The position numbers and the translations under genes are program-made. Below are positions 42,391-53,585 of a stretch of DNA of 64,000 nucleotides, piece by piece. Below the pieces are notes generated by a model, which did no database searches, had not been told where the DNA came from, and saw nothing but the letters and a program-made list of their open reading frames with translations. Origin of the DNA: Echiichthys vipera (Eukaryota > Chordata > Actinopteri > Perciformes > Trachinidae); assembly GCA_963691815.1 (NCBI GenBank), contig OY829651.1, positions 33,676,504 through 33,740,503 on the forward strand, read 5' to 3'. Position 1 is the stretch's first letter; each line of letters starts with the position of its first letter.

Positions 42391-43020
42391 ATATACAGTC
42401 CAAAGTCAGTGTCCAAGGGGAACCCTCTACTTCCCTAACTCTTTCCTCATACACTTCTTCAGTTTGGGTACGGTCATAGAGAAAAGTACAGTGGGGAACG
42501 TCAGGGACCGGTTCATATGGGTGCACTGAGTGAATCCACGGTGTCCATTGTTGATACAGTTTCAAAACATTGGTAATTGGCGGGTCTGGGTACTCTTTCA
42601 ATTGAGCCCAGTAAACGTTGGCCGACTGTTGCTGCTGATCAGGATCTTCCCCTAGGATCCATTGTCCATTGTTACATCTTGAAGTAATTGTCTCTGAACA
42701 GTCTATTTTTACCCCATTAGGGAAATGAACTTGCATCCCTTGTGGGCCACATAGGATAGATGCTTTTAATCTGACTAGGACGTCTCTTCCTAGCAGTGAG
42801 ATTGGGCATTGTGGTGAATATACATAGCTTTGATAAAACTGGTAACCAGCTATTTTAGTGGTGAGGGGTTCTGTGAAAGGGAGTGGCATTGGCTGTCCTC
42901 CAAATCCCACAAGGTCTATGGAATATTTGGAGAGCTGTTGACCGAACTGAGGTTGTATCAGAGTTGAATGTGTTGCTCCTGTATTGACTAAAAAGTTCAC
43001 TTTTCGTTCGTTCACTTCTC
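42391..43020 (-). pseudogene. ERV1 protease and following linker
   Basis: From Met 43015, sense frame: N-F-L-V-N-T-G-A-T-H-S. The aspartic protease active site is normally D-T/S-G, and here the Asp is Asn, so the site is dead. I-S-L-L-G-R-D-V-L follows at the C-terminal helix. A linker with N-V-Y-W and P-H-C-T-F-L-Y continues to about 42391, where the LINE tail interrupts. The frame is otherwise open for 210 or so codons. Confidence 0.8.
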
Positions 43021-43805
43021 CCGTAGCAAGGAGTCAGCCTCTCCCCTTGCCCTTGACCCTGGGCACCCCTAGTATTGGTCTGGATACCCGGTGCCTTGGG
43101 ACAAATGGTTACCTGGGGCCAGTTGTGGTTGTGATGGCACCTGCTGTTGTTGCTGCTGTGGCGGGGGTCCCCCTCTTGGTAGACCTCTCTGGTTTTGTGG
43201 ACAGTCTCGTGCCCAATGTCCATGACCTCCACACACGAAACACCCATTGTCCCTAGCCCCCGGTGATCCACCCCTGCCCCTTCCATAACCTCCTCGAGGA
43301 TTAAAGCCTCGTCCTCTTCCTCCTCTATAATGTGATTGTGGTGGGCCCCATGGTCCTGGTGGGTTCCATGGTCCCTGGGGAGGGGGTCCTGCATAGAATT
43401 GGCCTGCAACTGGGGCAACTGGAACTGGGGATTCCCATTGGCGCTGGCTCCTCCTGTTGTTGGCTCATTTGTGCTTGTGTCTCTAACTGTAATTTGGTCA
43501 GTTGTATTTTCAAATTATCTATCTCTGTTTTGCTCACAGCCTTTCTTTCATCTGCTCTATGCATGTGATGTTGAAGTGTCCTCATCCATATGTGTAATGG
43601 ATCCATGTCTGCTCTGGGGTCATCCTCCATCTTTGCCTGCACTTCCTTATCTGTTCCTTTCATAACTGCAGCTTTAAACATTGATCCCTGCAGTGGATCT
43701 GACCCTGGGTTTGTTCCTGACCTTTTCCTGCCAGTCTTTCCTACATCTAAATCTAATTGGTCTGTTGTCCCTAATCCGTATTTCTGTCCAATTAATTCTG
43801 AGTTC
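43021..43805 (-). pseudogene. ERV1 gag C-terminal part with CCHC knuckle
   Basis: Sense frame from 43805 gives the capsid C-terminal end, a long helical region (H-M-H-R-A-D-E-R-K, Q-L-T-K-L-Q-L-E-T-Q) at 43681-43440, a Pro/Gly-rich spacer, then R-G-G-Y-G-R-G-R-G and the zinc knuckle C-F-V-C-G-G-H-G-H-W-A-R-D-C near 43200-43245. The knuckle is in another frame from the helix part, so at least one frameshift is present. The upstream part of gag is beyond the LINE insertions. Confidence 0.75.
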
Positions 43806-44127
43806 TGTAGGAAATGCTGCTACATTTTTAACACTGTTATCACTTATCGCTCTTTACCACTTATTTAGTTTGTACTTATTTTATTTCATATGCTGCTAAA
43901 CTGCACAGTGCGTATTGTTGTTTATTGTATATATCTACGTTTAACCACTATGTCCGTTGCACTCTGTCACATTTAGTTATTGTTTGATTTATTTTACGTT
44001 AGCTTTATTTTATTTGATTATGTTTCTATGCTTGTTGTTACTCTGATCTTTTCCCACCTTTGTATTGAAACTGTTGCAAAATAATTTCCCTCAGGATAAA
44101 TGAAGCTTCTTGAATCTTGAATCTTAA
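43806..44127 (+). mobile_element. Rex1-A 3' tail inserted in ERV1 gag
   Basis: Matches the Rex1-A 3' UTR (22120-22600, 27140-27486) and ends in CTTGAATCTTGAATC. Its left edge meets the capsid coding sequence and its right edge meets another LINE. Confidence 0.85.
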
Positions 44128-44934
44128 TCCTCTCACATCACCTATAATGGGATACCATGACTCTACTAAGGAGCTTTTCATAAAATATAATATTTTAAAA
44201 TTTACGGATATAGTCAAGCTAAAAATACTTGAAATCTTATTCAGAGCTGTAAAAAATCTTCCTACAGTTATTCAATCTTTAATTAAATTAAGAAACAATT
44301 GCTATAATTTAAGAGGACTGCTTCGATTTGAAACAAGAAAAGTAAGAACTAACATTAGACAAAGATGCGTGTGCGTGTGCGTGTGCGTGTGCGTGTGCCT
44401 GTCCGCGTCCGTTATTGGTGTAAAAATGTGGAATGACCTTAATGATAAACTGAAAGTAATTACAACACGACCGATATTTAAAAGACCTTGAAATTTGAAA
44501 TAATTAATGCATATGTATAAATGTTATAATTGGAAAAGAGCAAAATAAATAAATGAATAAGAAAAGGGAAATGTTATTCATTTTAATACATGGAAATGAG
44601 AAAAAAGTAAACCTTATTCAAGCAAATATGAATTTTGATTTTGCAGATTTTGATTTTTGCTTTGTGAGTATGTGTATGTATGTTTACATGTATAATATGT
44701 TTAAATGTATATAAAGTAAGTAAATTATTTCATTTATTTAGGTATAAATAAATATACTTTTAATCAAATATATGTTTAATCATAAGTAAATACGTTGTGT
44801 TTAAACAGTCAGAACTGTGATGTTAGGGTGGGCTAATAAAAGCAATCCTTTTTTGGTTGAAATTGTCAAAATATTATGTCATTTTATTTAACATCTAATG
44901 TAGAACCAAAAATAAAATTCATTCATTCATTCAT
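44128..44934 (+). mobile_element. Jockey-group LINE 3' end inserted in ERV1 gag
   Basis: The frame 44117-44491 holds the C-terminal part of a LINE ORF2 (V-K-M-W-N-D-L-N-D-K-L-K near the end), interrupted by a GTGCGT repeat array (44364-44402) that adds alternating Val/Cys codons. An A/T-rich 3' UTR then runs to an ATTC repeat tail (44917-44934). After the tail the ERV1 gag resumes. Confidence 0.75.
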
Positions 44935-46077
44935 GGTGAGCTCTGTGCCTACGGTTAGACCAGCTAATTTCTGTAACCATATTCCAGCTCCGTCACTAAG
45001 TGGTGGTAGTTGTGCATTCATGTGTTCCTTGTCTGCTAAACTAAATTGTTTATATATATCGGTGGTCCTGTCCCTAGTCTTAGTTCCTGGTCCTCTGCTT
45101 CCGCATTCTGACCATCGTATCTCCTCTTCCTCCCCCTCTGAGCCAGAACTCATCATACTGATTTTTTAGATTTACGTGTTTGTTTTTAAATCCCTGTCTC
45201 TTTCTCCCGTGTTTGTCGCTTTTCTGGCTTCTACAGTCATAGTCAGAGTGGTCTGAGTCAGTTAAGTCAGTCTCAGGTTTGGGTTTTCCTGCTTTGTGTC
45301 GCTGTCGTGTGTGTTGCTGCTCCCTCTATTTCTCCCTCTAACTCTTCTCCTAGTATTCCTGACTTCCCATGTTCCCTTTCATACTTTTTTTCTCATACTG
45401 TCTCTCCGAAAGCCCCTCCTTTCTGTTGTGCCCTCTCATGCAATCTCTCTTCCTCATATCATGCTCCTTTTTGACGCTGTCTCTCCTTCTCCTACTGTTT
45501 TTCCTCCTCCCACTGTCTCTCCTCTTCTGTCTGAAGTCTCACCCTCTCAGATTCACCTGTTATTATACTATAGTCTTGCTTCCCTCTTTTTTGTATCCTC
45601 ATAATATGCGTTTCTTCTCATTCTTAGCTTCATACTTCCTTCTGCCTCAATCGTAGGTAACTGTAAAGAAAAATCTGGGTATATTCTACTTGCTGAAGGG
45701 GCTGATGGTGACGGGGGTGGGTGTGGATAGGGTGGGGGTACTGTTTCTGCCTCCTTCTCTTCTGCCCTATTTCTCAGCTGTCTCTACACTCTCAGCTGCC
45801 AGTCCGGCCATATGCAAATCTGCTCTTCGCTCCTCCCTCTTCTCCTATTCCTTCTCCTCCTTCTTTCTCTTATGCCACAACCTACTCAGACCATTATTTC
45901 TGTTTCCCACTACTTCTTCACGTGCTCTGTCCTCCTCTAACTCCTCCTCTAACTGAACCATATATTACATACATATACATACATATTTTACCATATTCTC
46001 TGGCTCGCTTCACCCGTCCTGCTACTCGCTGCCAGTATTCATCCCAACCTAATCCTGGGCCTGTAAATTACCTTTAA
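44935..46077 (-). pseudogene. ERV1 gag N-terminal part (matrix to capsid start)
   Basis: Sense reading starts near 46077 with G-P-G-L-G-W-D-E-Y-W-Q-R and R-V-K-R-A-R-E, then a long Glu/Arg/Lys-rich stretch in which frames shift repeatedly. The frame 45156-44923 has an acidic segment followed by L-S-D-G-A-G-I-W-L-Q-K-L-A-G-L-T-V-G-T, the start of capsid. The central capsid with its major homology region is missing between here and 43805, probably lost with the LINE insertions. Confidence 0.65.
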
Positions 46078-47924
46078 TATAGCACATCATATTCCCAAAA
46101 TGTGTAGTTGCATTTTACCGTTACTTCCTGTTTTTAGGCTTGTGCTTTTATTTTGATAGAGTGTAACCGGAAACGGAAAAAAAAGAACAACTTTACAGAA
46201 AGTTAAGTGTATTGCAAACGGGTCTATCAAAAGTGCAAAAACTCAAGGAAATGTAAACCGACAAGTTTGTTAAGCACCTGGCTGATAAAGGCACAAGGTT
46301 TGTCATCATTTTGTTTCATGTGGTGCTTAATGCGTTATCAAAACGGGACGTCCTTGTGTTGCTTTGCATCGTCTATTTTAAGCTTTTAATTTAATCAGTA
46401 ACGCTGTTTTGGAGCGATTCAGAGCATCTGTCTCTCTGAAGGAGACAATTATTTCATTACACTGCTTGCTAGTTTTTAATAAATACAGCATTATTTTTGT
46501 GTGCATTAACAATCTTTGGAAGTTAAAGCTGCAAACTGATATAATAACTGTTATAATATCATTTTTTTTAGTTAGATATGTTTGTTTATTGCACTCTATT
46601 CTGAGTTTGTAATTAAGATAAAATAGGTTTAAAGTATATTTCATGATTGTAAATGACAATTCATTTTCTGTAAAAGGTTAAAAACACACTATTTTGATAT
46701 TGTTGAACATGATATTATATAGATGGTATTATTTATTTATTTATTACATATTATTTTTGTTTCATTCCATAGCTCTTACTCTTATTGTTCACGTTGTGTT
46801 CACGGTGTGTTCAGAGTCTTCAAGGTGTCAAAAGATTTAATGGAGCAACGGTATCATCTATTTTGCCCAAAAATAAACACTTGTGAACCATCAGTTAAAG
46901 AGTCCGACCATCAATCAGCCGGGACGCTACAGGGCCTGTCATAGTTATTTCAGCTGTTAAAGTACTATTCACAGGTATTTATTTATTCTTTATTCACACA
47001 CACTCGTTATCCGGTCAGTGGATCTAGTCCCCAGTGATCCTCCCCTCACTCAAGCTTCTACTCTACCGTGATAGAGCGGAGTGAGACGATATAAATCACT
47101 ACTTTTAATGACCAAAAGCCGAGTGTCACAGCCCCGTTATTTATGTACCCCCAGATAAGAGAAGACCAGTGGTGAGTTTAATCGTCAGGCTTTTCTGTGA
47201 TGTCTGCAACAAGCTTCTACTGACAGTGTTTCACCATCAGCGGCTACAGACTGGGTGTATCCACCACCACAGAAACCTACTCGCACTTTTATCTGTTTGT
47301 GTTCTCTATTATCCTCGAAACCTCCCATACAACAATCCCACAAACAAACACAACTTTTAAGTATTTCTTACACTTTGGTTCCCAGAACCTTTAGGTCCCA
47401 GACCTACAATTTTTTTTCTTTGGTTCCCAGAACCTTTAGGTCCCAGACCTATGGTGGCTTTCTAGGCTCACCTAGGGGCTATCCCCCTGTGGCGCTTTTA
47501 GTCCTTAATGCCTAATGTATATTCGAGGGTCTCTACAGCCTCCGGCCTTTCTGCGTTCCCTGAACGTCTTACTGAGCACCGTTTATGCGCCTAGGACCTG
47601 TCGGGATTTATGATCCCAACACTCCTTTACCTTTTACTTATACTGATTCCAAATCAGTTTAACAGGCCTTTTTTCAATCGTCAGTCCCCCGGCTAAATTT
47701 GGATCAAATTAACCTCTAGGAAACATACTGACATTCTCCACCAATTTAGATTTTAAGGCCGAATCACAGTCTTCACTTCTTAAGAAGAATAGGTGACTGC
47801 TTACCTTTTGTCAGTGATGGGCCCTTGTGGAGAAGTTCAGTCGGCCCCAGGAGGTTCCCAGTGACTCCGCGTGGTCACCGGTCCAACCTCTGCAGCTCCT
47901 TTTACCTGAGCCTCCTTGTCAGAA
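46078..47924 (-). other. ERV1 5' leader, unusually long
   Basis: About 1.85 kb lie between the primer site and the gag start, with no long coding frame in sense. It includes a direct repeat (CTTTGGTTCCCAGAACC at 47373 and 47418, period 45) and a short inverted repeat near 47060. Part of it may be a further insertion, but no element ends were recognised. Confidence 0.5.
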
Positions 47925-47942
47925 TCACGTCCGGGGTCACCA
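47925..47942 (-). promoter_or_regulatory. ERV1 primer-binding site, tRNA-Trp-like
   Basis: Sense sequence TGGTGACCCCGGACGTGA starts 8 bases after the 5' LTR. It is complementary to the 3' end of eukaryotic tRNA-Trp (…CACGTCGGGGTCACCA) apart from one extra G. Confidence 0.75.
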
Positions 47943-47950
47943 AGTTTCTC

Positions 47951-48777
47951 TGTAGGAATTTTACACAATACTTTTCAGAATTTCACACCAATCAAAAGGA
48001 CCTAACAGAGTTATATATTGCGTAATTCAAATTCTACAGGAGGCTTTCTGGAGTCAGCAGAGTCGTTGGTAGTTTAGTGCGCCAGCAGGCATTTATTAGC
48101 AGAAGGACATCGGATGATACAGACGTCTGGAGAAATGTTCTATTCTCTATCTAGAGTAACTGTGAGCACACAGTACCCGTGATCAGAGGCAAGAAGTTCT
48201 GATATCTATTCTAACTACTCCAGCATATAAACTTGTTACAAAGGCGTGGTTATGTGTGCGCTTGTGCGTGCATGTGTGTATTTCAGAAGTAGCAGTCCTC
48301 CAGCCTCCATCTTCCTCCCTGCGCGTAGGAGTAGCCTCTGTAGAGCAGGAGTCTTCTTCTTTATCTGTGAAGAAAGCACAACACGTACAGCAATTTCCCT
48401 AATCTCAACTAACTTTGCCAGGTGCATATTTGCAACATGGCTAGTTCATTGTCTTTGTGACCTTGACCGACTTACTGTTCCTGTGCTTTTGGAGAAAGCA
48501 GAAAAAGATTGAGTCAAAAGTTTGTGTGCTTTTGGAAACAGAAAAGTTTGAGCTTGGACTAATAATCACTATCACACTTTAAATGATCATACCTAATAAT
48601 CACACTTATCCCATTCTTATTAATCATTACTAATAAACTCGCTAACATATGATTATTAATTCTTCAATCATTGATTATCACACTCTTATTAATCATTACT
48701 AGTACACATGCTGACACATGATTATTAATTGAATTATTACTAATACACACACTAACACATTGATTTTTAATTCTTCA
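47951..48777 (-). mobile_element. ERV1 5' LTR, full length
   Basis: 827 bp, TG...CA. In sense, U3 starts with three imperfect copies of the ~69-bp unit. The polyadenylation signal (reverse TTTATT, 48092-48097) and U5 lie near the gag side. It matches the 3' LTR with about one difference over the shared parts. Confidence 0.88.
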
Positions 48778-48781
48778 GTGC

Positions 48782-48941
48782 GCAAGCTCATGCTCGTACA
48801 TGTGCAAACGGCTCTGCTAAAGCCCACCTCTTTCGGCCGCAGTTATGCGCGGAATGGGTGCACTCACACTGCTTAAAGGTACTAGGCTTTAGCTGAAAAA
48901 ACGGTTTTGGCCCCGGCCAGAAGGACAGTGTGAGTACGCCC
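48782..48941. mobile_element. Harbinger-type MITE, copy 1, right part
   Basis: Continues the element after the provirus, matching 40586-40773 of copy 2 apart from a short deletion. Ends at the TTA duplication 48942-48944, after which L2 copy B resumes. Confidence 0.8.
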
Positions 48942-48944
48942 TTA

Positions 48945-50130
48945 GATGCTCCAGTCACTGTAACAGGATGCAATGTATAATAGTGTCGAAGGCCGCACTA
49001 AGATCTAGTAAAACAAGTCAATTGTCTTAAGCTATAAGAAGGTCACCCGGAAAGGGAAGATTGGGTTCCCATGCTAGAGCTGCTGCCCCGCGACCCAACC
49101 CTGGATAAGCAGTTGAAGATGAGTAAGTGAGTGAGTGTCTCAGTGCTATGATTCGCTCTAAATCCTGACTGGAAGTCTTCAAATAACTAATATTTACGTA
49201 AAGAGTCCACAGCTGATTGGCGACTAATTTCTCAAGGATCCTAGAGAGAAAAGGAAGGTTAGATATAGGTCTATAGTTGGCTAGAACCTCTTGATCAAGA
49301 CTGGGCTTTTTGAGAAGAGGTTTAATTACAGCTACTTTAAAAGACTGGTATATAGCCTGCTGATAAAGACATATTAATTATATCTTGTACAGGGGGGCTA
49401 ACTAAAGGTAACACTTCCTGAAGTAACCTAGTTGCAATAGAGTCTAGGAGACAAGTAGAAGACTTTGATGCTGAAATAGTAGAGGTTAATTTGTTAAGGT
49501 CAACTGTAGAAAAGCAGTCCAAGAATATATCAGGTCGTACAGTTGTTTAAGGTTCCTGGGTTTGAAGAAAAATTGCCAAGCGAGTTGATATTGTGTCTAA
49601 TAGTTATTTAATTTAACTAATTTTATTTAATTTTATCATTAAAGAAGGTCATGAGGTTGTTACTACTGAGGGTTATAGGAATACATGGCTCAATAGAGCT
49701 GTGGCTCTAATCTAGGATTGTTCTTATTCTCCTCTATTAAAGATGAGTAATAGGCTGCTCTGGCATTGCGGAGGGCCTTCCTATATATTTTTAGACTTTC
49801 TTGCCAAACTAAGCGAGATTCTTCCAGTTTAGTGGAACGCCATTTACTTTACAATTTTTGCGATACTTGTTTTAATTCACAGGGTTGTGAGTTATACCAT
49901 GGAGCTAACTTCCTCTGTTTCATTGTCCTCTTTTTAACGGAGCAACAGAGTCGAGTGTCGTTCGTAGTAAGCCTGCAACACTGCCAATAGGGCGATCAAT
50001 TTCAGAGAGAATGTTAGTACTGGAATTTTTAATATAAGAATAAGGCATTAAATTAGCTACAGCATTATCAGATTAACATTTCGTGTAGAAACCTTTGCCT
50101 AGAGGTGAATAGTCCTGTAGAATGAATTCA
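48945..50130 (-). pseudogene. L2 LINE copy B, part 2 (RT start, linker)
   Basis: Resumes the L2 ORF2 exactly after the TTA duplication (GATGCTCCAG). The frame 49522-49337 reads D-C-F-S-T-V-D-L-N-K-L-T, and the following nuclease/linker region is recognisable to about 50130 by comparison with 8400-8850. Frames are broken throughout. It is interrupted at 49047 by a short LINE tail. Confidence 0.82.
49047..49135 (+). mobile_element. Short LINE tail inserted in L2 copy B
   Basis: About 90 bases ending CCTGGATAAGCAGTTGAAGA then GTGA repeats. This is the 3' end style of the GC-rich fish LINE family. It replaces about 20 bases of L2. Confidence 0.6.
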
Positions 50131-50335
50131 ATAATATAATCATTTATGTCAATAGTTGGAAACAGTTGACTAGGAGCAAGTTTTATTAGTGATCGGGTGA
50201 ATTTGACTTAAGTGATTGAAGTGACTTGCACAACCCGGATCATATGAGTGAGTGACTCAGACTAACTCGAGTTCTTAAAATGATCCAGGTTGACCATCAC
50301 TAATACCAAGTCTCTTGTTAAATGTTTCCTCCACG
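50131..50335. other. Unassigned
   Basis: No recognisable feature between the L2 5' truncation and the hairpin repeat. Confidence 0.4.
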
Positions 50336-50442
50336 CCCCCTGCTCTAACACACCTGGGTCTAATGATGTGCTCGTTATCCAGCAGCTGAATCTCGTCACA
50401 GGTGTGATAATCATTAGACTCAGACGTGTTAGAGCAGGGAGA
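50336..50442. repeat. Imperfect inverted repeat (30-bp arms)
   Basis: CCCTGCTCTAACACACCTGG near 50337 pairs with the reverse of ACGTGTTAGAGCAGGG ending near 50440, about 27 of 30 matches. It resembles the short hairpin ends of a fish MITE family. Confidence 0.6.
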
Positions 50443-50700
50443 AATCTAAAACATGAAGGGCAGTAGCTCTCCAGGAGCAGGGTTGGACATTCCAGATGTA
50501 TATTGATCCTGGCATTAACTGGAATTAAGAAAAGGCTTGGACCAGTCCCAGCCTGGTCAGATGCGTATAAGAACTAATGAAGCCTCTTGGCTGAGAGGTG
50601 AAATGTCTTCCTAGACAAATAACCAAGTCCAGTTGCTTTTGACTTAGATTTCTTTGGGGATAAAGAAACAGCTCGTACCATCAAAAACTCCCCCTGACAA
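50443..50700. mobile_element. Interspersed repeat fragment
   Basis: Contains CTCTCCAGGAGCAGGGTTGG and, near 50583, GCCTCTTGGCTGAGAGGTGA, two phrases common in fish repeats. Class not resolved, possibly the continuation of a MITE plus a Penelope-like piece. Confidence 0.4.
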
Positions 50701-51501
50701 AAATGATAGTCACTAACTGGAGTAGAATCTGGATTATATACCAGTGCAATAAAAACAATTCAAAGATTTCACTGTTTTGTTTTTAGATTCAGATGCCGTA
50801 GTGGAGAATAACCAGACAAGCATTATTGGAGGAGGGTCTATGATGAATAGGAAGTATGATAAATATGTTTGAGGATTGGAGTGCATGTCGTTGATTATGT
50901 CACATCATTGTCACTGTGGCTGCAGGACTTTGAATTAGATAGCTCTTTCTTTATTCATCCTTTGTAAGCTTGTCAGCCTGTTTTCTCTGCAGCTACGATT
51001 TTACAAATGCAGGGAAAAAAATGCATATTTTTTGCTTTGTTTTCCACAGTCCATGTTTTTTTTTTTTTCCAAAGATTTAGTCTGTTCTTAGCCTTAATAC
51101 TTTTGGCCAACACTTTCTGTCAAGCTTCCAGCACCCTTACTCTTTTTTATCATTAGGTTTGAGCTCAACTCATTAGTGGAGTTAACAGCTTTTCACATAT
51201 CATTTATTACATTTAGTGTGGCACCAGATGGATTAGTGTTTTGTACACAGTTCAGGTCACTGACTCTGTCAAATTATCTGCTACTCTCATTATCACCCTC
51301 TCTCCTCTCTAACTCTCTCTCTCTCTCTCCCACACAAACACACAAGCCACACAGGTCACTCTTCCTTCTCTAAAGCACAAATACATACGCACACTGACAG
51401 ACACACATACTGACACCATCCATTAGAGGCAGACAGGTGACAGCAGGCAGTGATGGCACACTGTGACAAGAATGACACCTTCTTTAATCACACAGGACAA
51501 T

Positions 51502-51537
<36 letters not shown>

Positions 51538-52181
51538 TACTGTGATAAAAGGAAAAACATGAGTGAGGTCAGAGCAGTAAATGGAGAGCAGAAGGCATAT
51601 TACCGTGACTTAGACGAGGGCTGAGGAGATAAGAGGCAACAGAGACGAGAGGCAACACATGAGAAGACAGGGGACCAAACAAAAGAGGACAGTGGAATTT
51701 TCTGCTGGAGAAGACATTGGTGAGACAAGAGAAGACAAGTGGAAGCAGGGCGGGGAAGAAGAGGGCCGTATGATTCACCTCTTCCCCAGTGAAACGTACC
51801 AGATGTTCAGCTGTCAGGTGCTATGAACCTGCCTGCTCCTAATGTGTCTTCTGTCATCTGCTGCAAGTCAGGAGAGAAGTTGTGAGCCGGCTGCTGTCGG
51901 TCTCTGTCTCTTCCTCTTTACCTTTCTCTTCTGTTTCTAGGTGTTACATCCTTCATTTTCTCCTCTCTTTTGCAATGCTTCCCTCTGTGTTCATTTCCCT
52001 CCACCTTTTCTGTCTTTCTCTTTATCTTCTCTTCTGCAATGTCTACCAAACCAAAGGGAAATATATTTTTTGTTTAAGAGCAACATGCTTCCCTTCCTAC
52101 AACCTGCACTCTGTGTTAAATGTAAATAGATACAGAATGTGATGATGATTTACAAATCCCCTTGGTTTGATATATGAACTA
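50701..52181. other. Mostly low-copy-looking sequence
   Basis: No element signature except CT- and CA-rich simple repeats (51309-51332; (CA)n 51504-51533). Short frames have no motif. This is the best candidate for unique DNA in the window. Confidence 0.4.
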
Positions 52182-52489
52182 ATGGTAAATGGACTTGTAC
52201 TTATATAGCGCCTTTCTAGTGTTCTGACTACTCAAGGCGCTTTCACAGTGTTTGTCACATTCACCCATTCACACAGACATTCACACTGATGGCAGTGGAC
52301 ATCTACATACCATCTAATCTAATCATTCACACCACATTTACACATCCATGCGCAGCATGAGGAGTAATTCGGGTTTCAGTGTCTTGCCCAAGGACACTTC
52401 GACATGTGGATCGGGGGAGGTGGGGATAGAACGACGATCGCTCGAATGGAGGACGACCCACTCTGCCACTGAGCCACAGTCGCCCCTAA
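52182..52489. repeat. Common fish interspersed repeat (TATATAGCGC type)
   Basis: Begins TAAATGGACTTGTACTTATA, includes GTCTTGCCCAAGGACACTTC and ends CCACTGAGCCACAGTCGCCCC, the ordered blocks of an abundant teleost repeat. Confidence 0.65.
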
Positions 52490-52687
52490 CTAATGATTTT
52501 AGATTGAAATGTTCTCCCCTTTTTGTGGGGTGCAACTGGGTGATGCTCCCAGATTTTGCCCGTCGTGTTGGAAGAATATCACATTTCTCATGGAGCTTCC
52601 CTCAATGTCGTCAGGCTAAGGTCGTCGGACAGAAGCCTCGGAGGAAGACATTAGGAGTGGCACTTTCGGAAGTAGTCCCGGACATAG

Positions 52688-53150
52688 ACTAAGACTTAGA
52701 CTTAGACTTCTCTTTATTGATCCTTTGGGATGAGTCGCACAATTACGCCGAAATTATGATTCCAGCATCTTACAAAAACACAAGGGAGGTATAAAAAATA
52801 CAGTAAAGGATAACCAGTAAACTCTTAGTAAATAAATACACAAAGTATAAAAAAAACAGTAAACAATAAACTCTTAATCAAGTATATGTGAGGTAAATGT
52901 AGGAATACAGATAAAATAAAATTCACAGAAAGTTAAATCAGATAAGTTAAATGTAGAGGATGAGATAAAATATGTATGACTGTATATGTAAGAAATGAAC
53001 AGTAAGAGTAAATTATTTCATTTAAGTGGTGGATTAAGTTATTGCACAAAAAAGAAGAAGATAAGTGACCAGGTATATAAGAGTAGATTATTAATTAATT
53101 GCACAGTGGGTGGCTCCCACTCCTTCCCTTCTGTCCTCTACAACTCCTCA
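52688..53150 (-). mobile_element. LINE 3' UTR/tail (ACTTAG repeat)
   Basis: On the plus strand GACTTAGACTTAGACTTCTC then TTTATTGATCCTTTGGGATG, a reversed LINE 3' end with its short tandem tail, followed by A/T-rich 3' UTR to about 53150. Confidence 0.6.
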
Positions 53151-53214
53151 CTCAGGGGTAGGAGGAAATACAGAGTGTGACTCTCACTCTCTTTTGTCTC
53201 CCTTACTCACTCAC

Positions 53215-53237
53215 TCTCTCTCACACACACTCACACA

Positions 53238-53293
<56 letters not shown>
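53215..53293. repeat. (CA)n microsatellite
   Basis: About 80 bases of CACACT/CA repeats, the longest dinucleotide run in the window. Confidence 0.95.
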
Positions 53294-53294
<1 letters not shown>

Positions 53295-53585
53295 GGTGTG
53301 AAAAGAACCAAAAAAAACAAAAATCACACTGATCATAAAAAAATTAAAAGTTAAAAAAGAAAGTTATGTTGAGTATGAAAACTCTTGTTCATTACATTCA
53401 TGTGTTGTATTCATTGTTGTTAACTTGTATAAATAGTTTTCCTGTCCTGGAAATAATTTTCTAATCAGCAATAAATAGAACTATTTCTGATCAACCCATA
53501 TCACTTACATGCTTAAAATATACTGGTTAAAGCCCTCACAACTCGACCCACTTCCGGGTTATATTCGCCCACTTCCTATAAATTA
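53294..53585. other. AT-rich sequence, nothing recognised
   Basis: No coding or repeat signature between the microsatellite and the SINE. Confidence 0.4.

Larger units (their letters stand above)
39070..48777 (-). mobile_element. Class-I endogenous retrovirus provirus (ERV1), defective
   Basis: Two TG...CA LTRs (39070-39435 and 47951-48777) flank a 9.7-kb minus-strand element. The 4-bp duplication GTGC is at 39066-39069 and 48778-48781. In sense order it has a 5' LTR, a tRNA-Trp-like primer site, a long leader, gag in two parts, protease, an RT-start scrap, RNase H in two parts, the integrase C-terminus, the env membrane anchor, a polypurine tract and a 3' LTR. RT, most of integrase and most of env are gone. 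Five foreign elements lie inside. Gamma/epsilon-type affinity is inferred from domain order and motifs. It cannot make virus. Confidence 0.88.

Noticed and set aside
44364..44402. Val/Cys-rich protein repeat
   Set aside because: It is a GTGCGT simple repeat expanded inside a LINE coding remnant.
45296..46077. Plus-strand Ser/Leu/Pro-rich frames over the ERV1 gag region
   Set aside because: They are the antisense of a purine-rich gag matrix region; composition alone keeps them open.
50580..50620. Hammerhead-like CTGA...GAAA motif
   Set aside because: CTGAGAGGTGAAATG lacks the CUGAUGA core and pairing stems could not be drawn.
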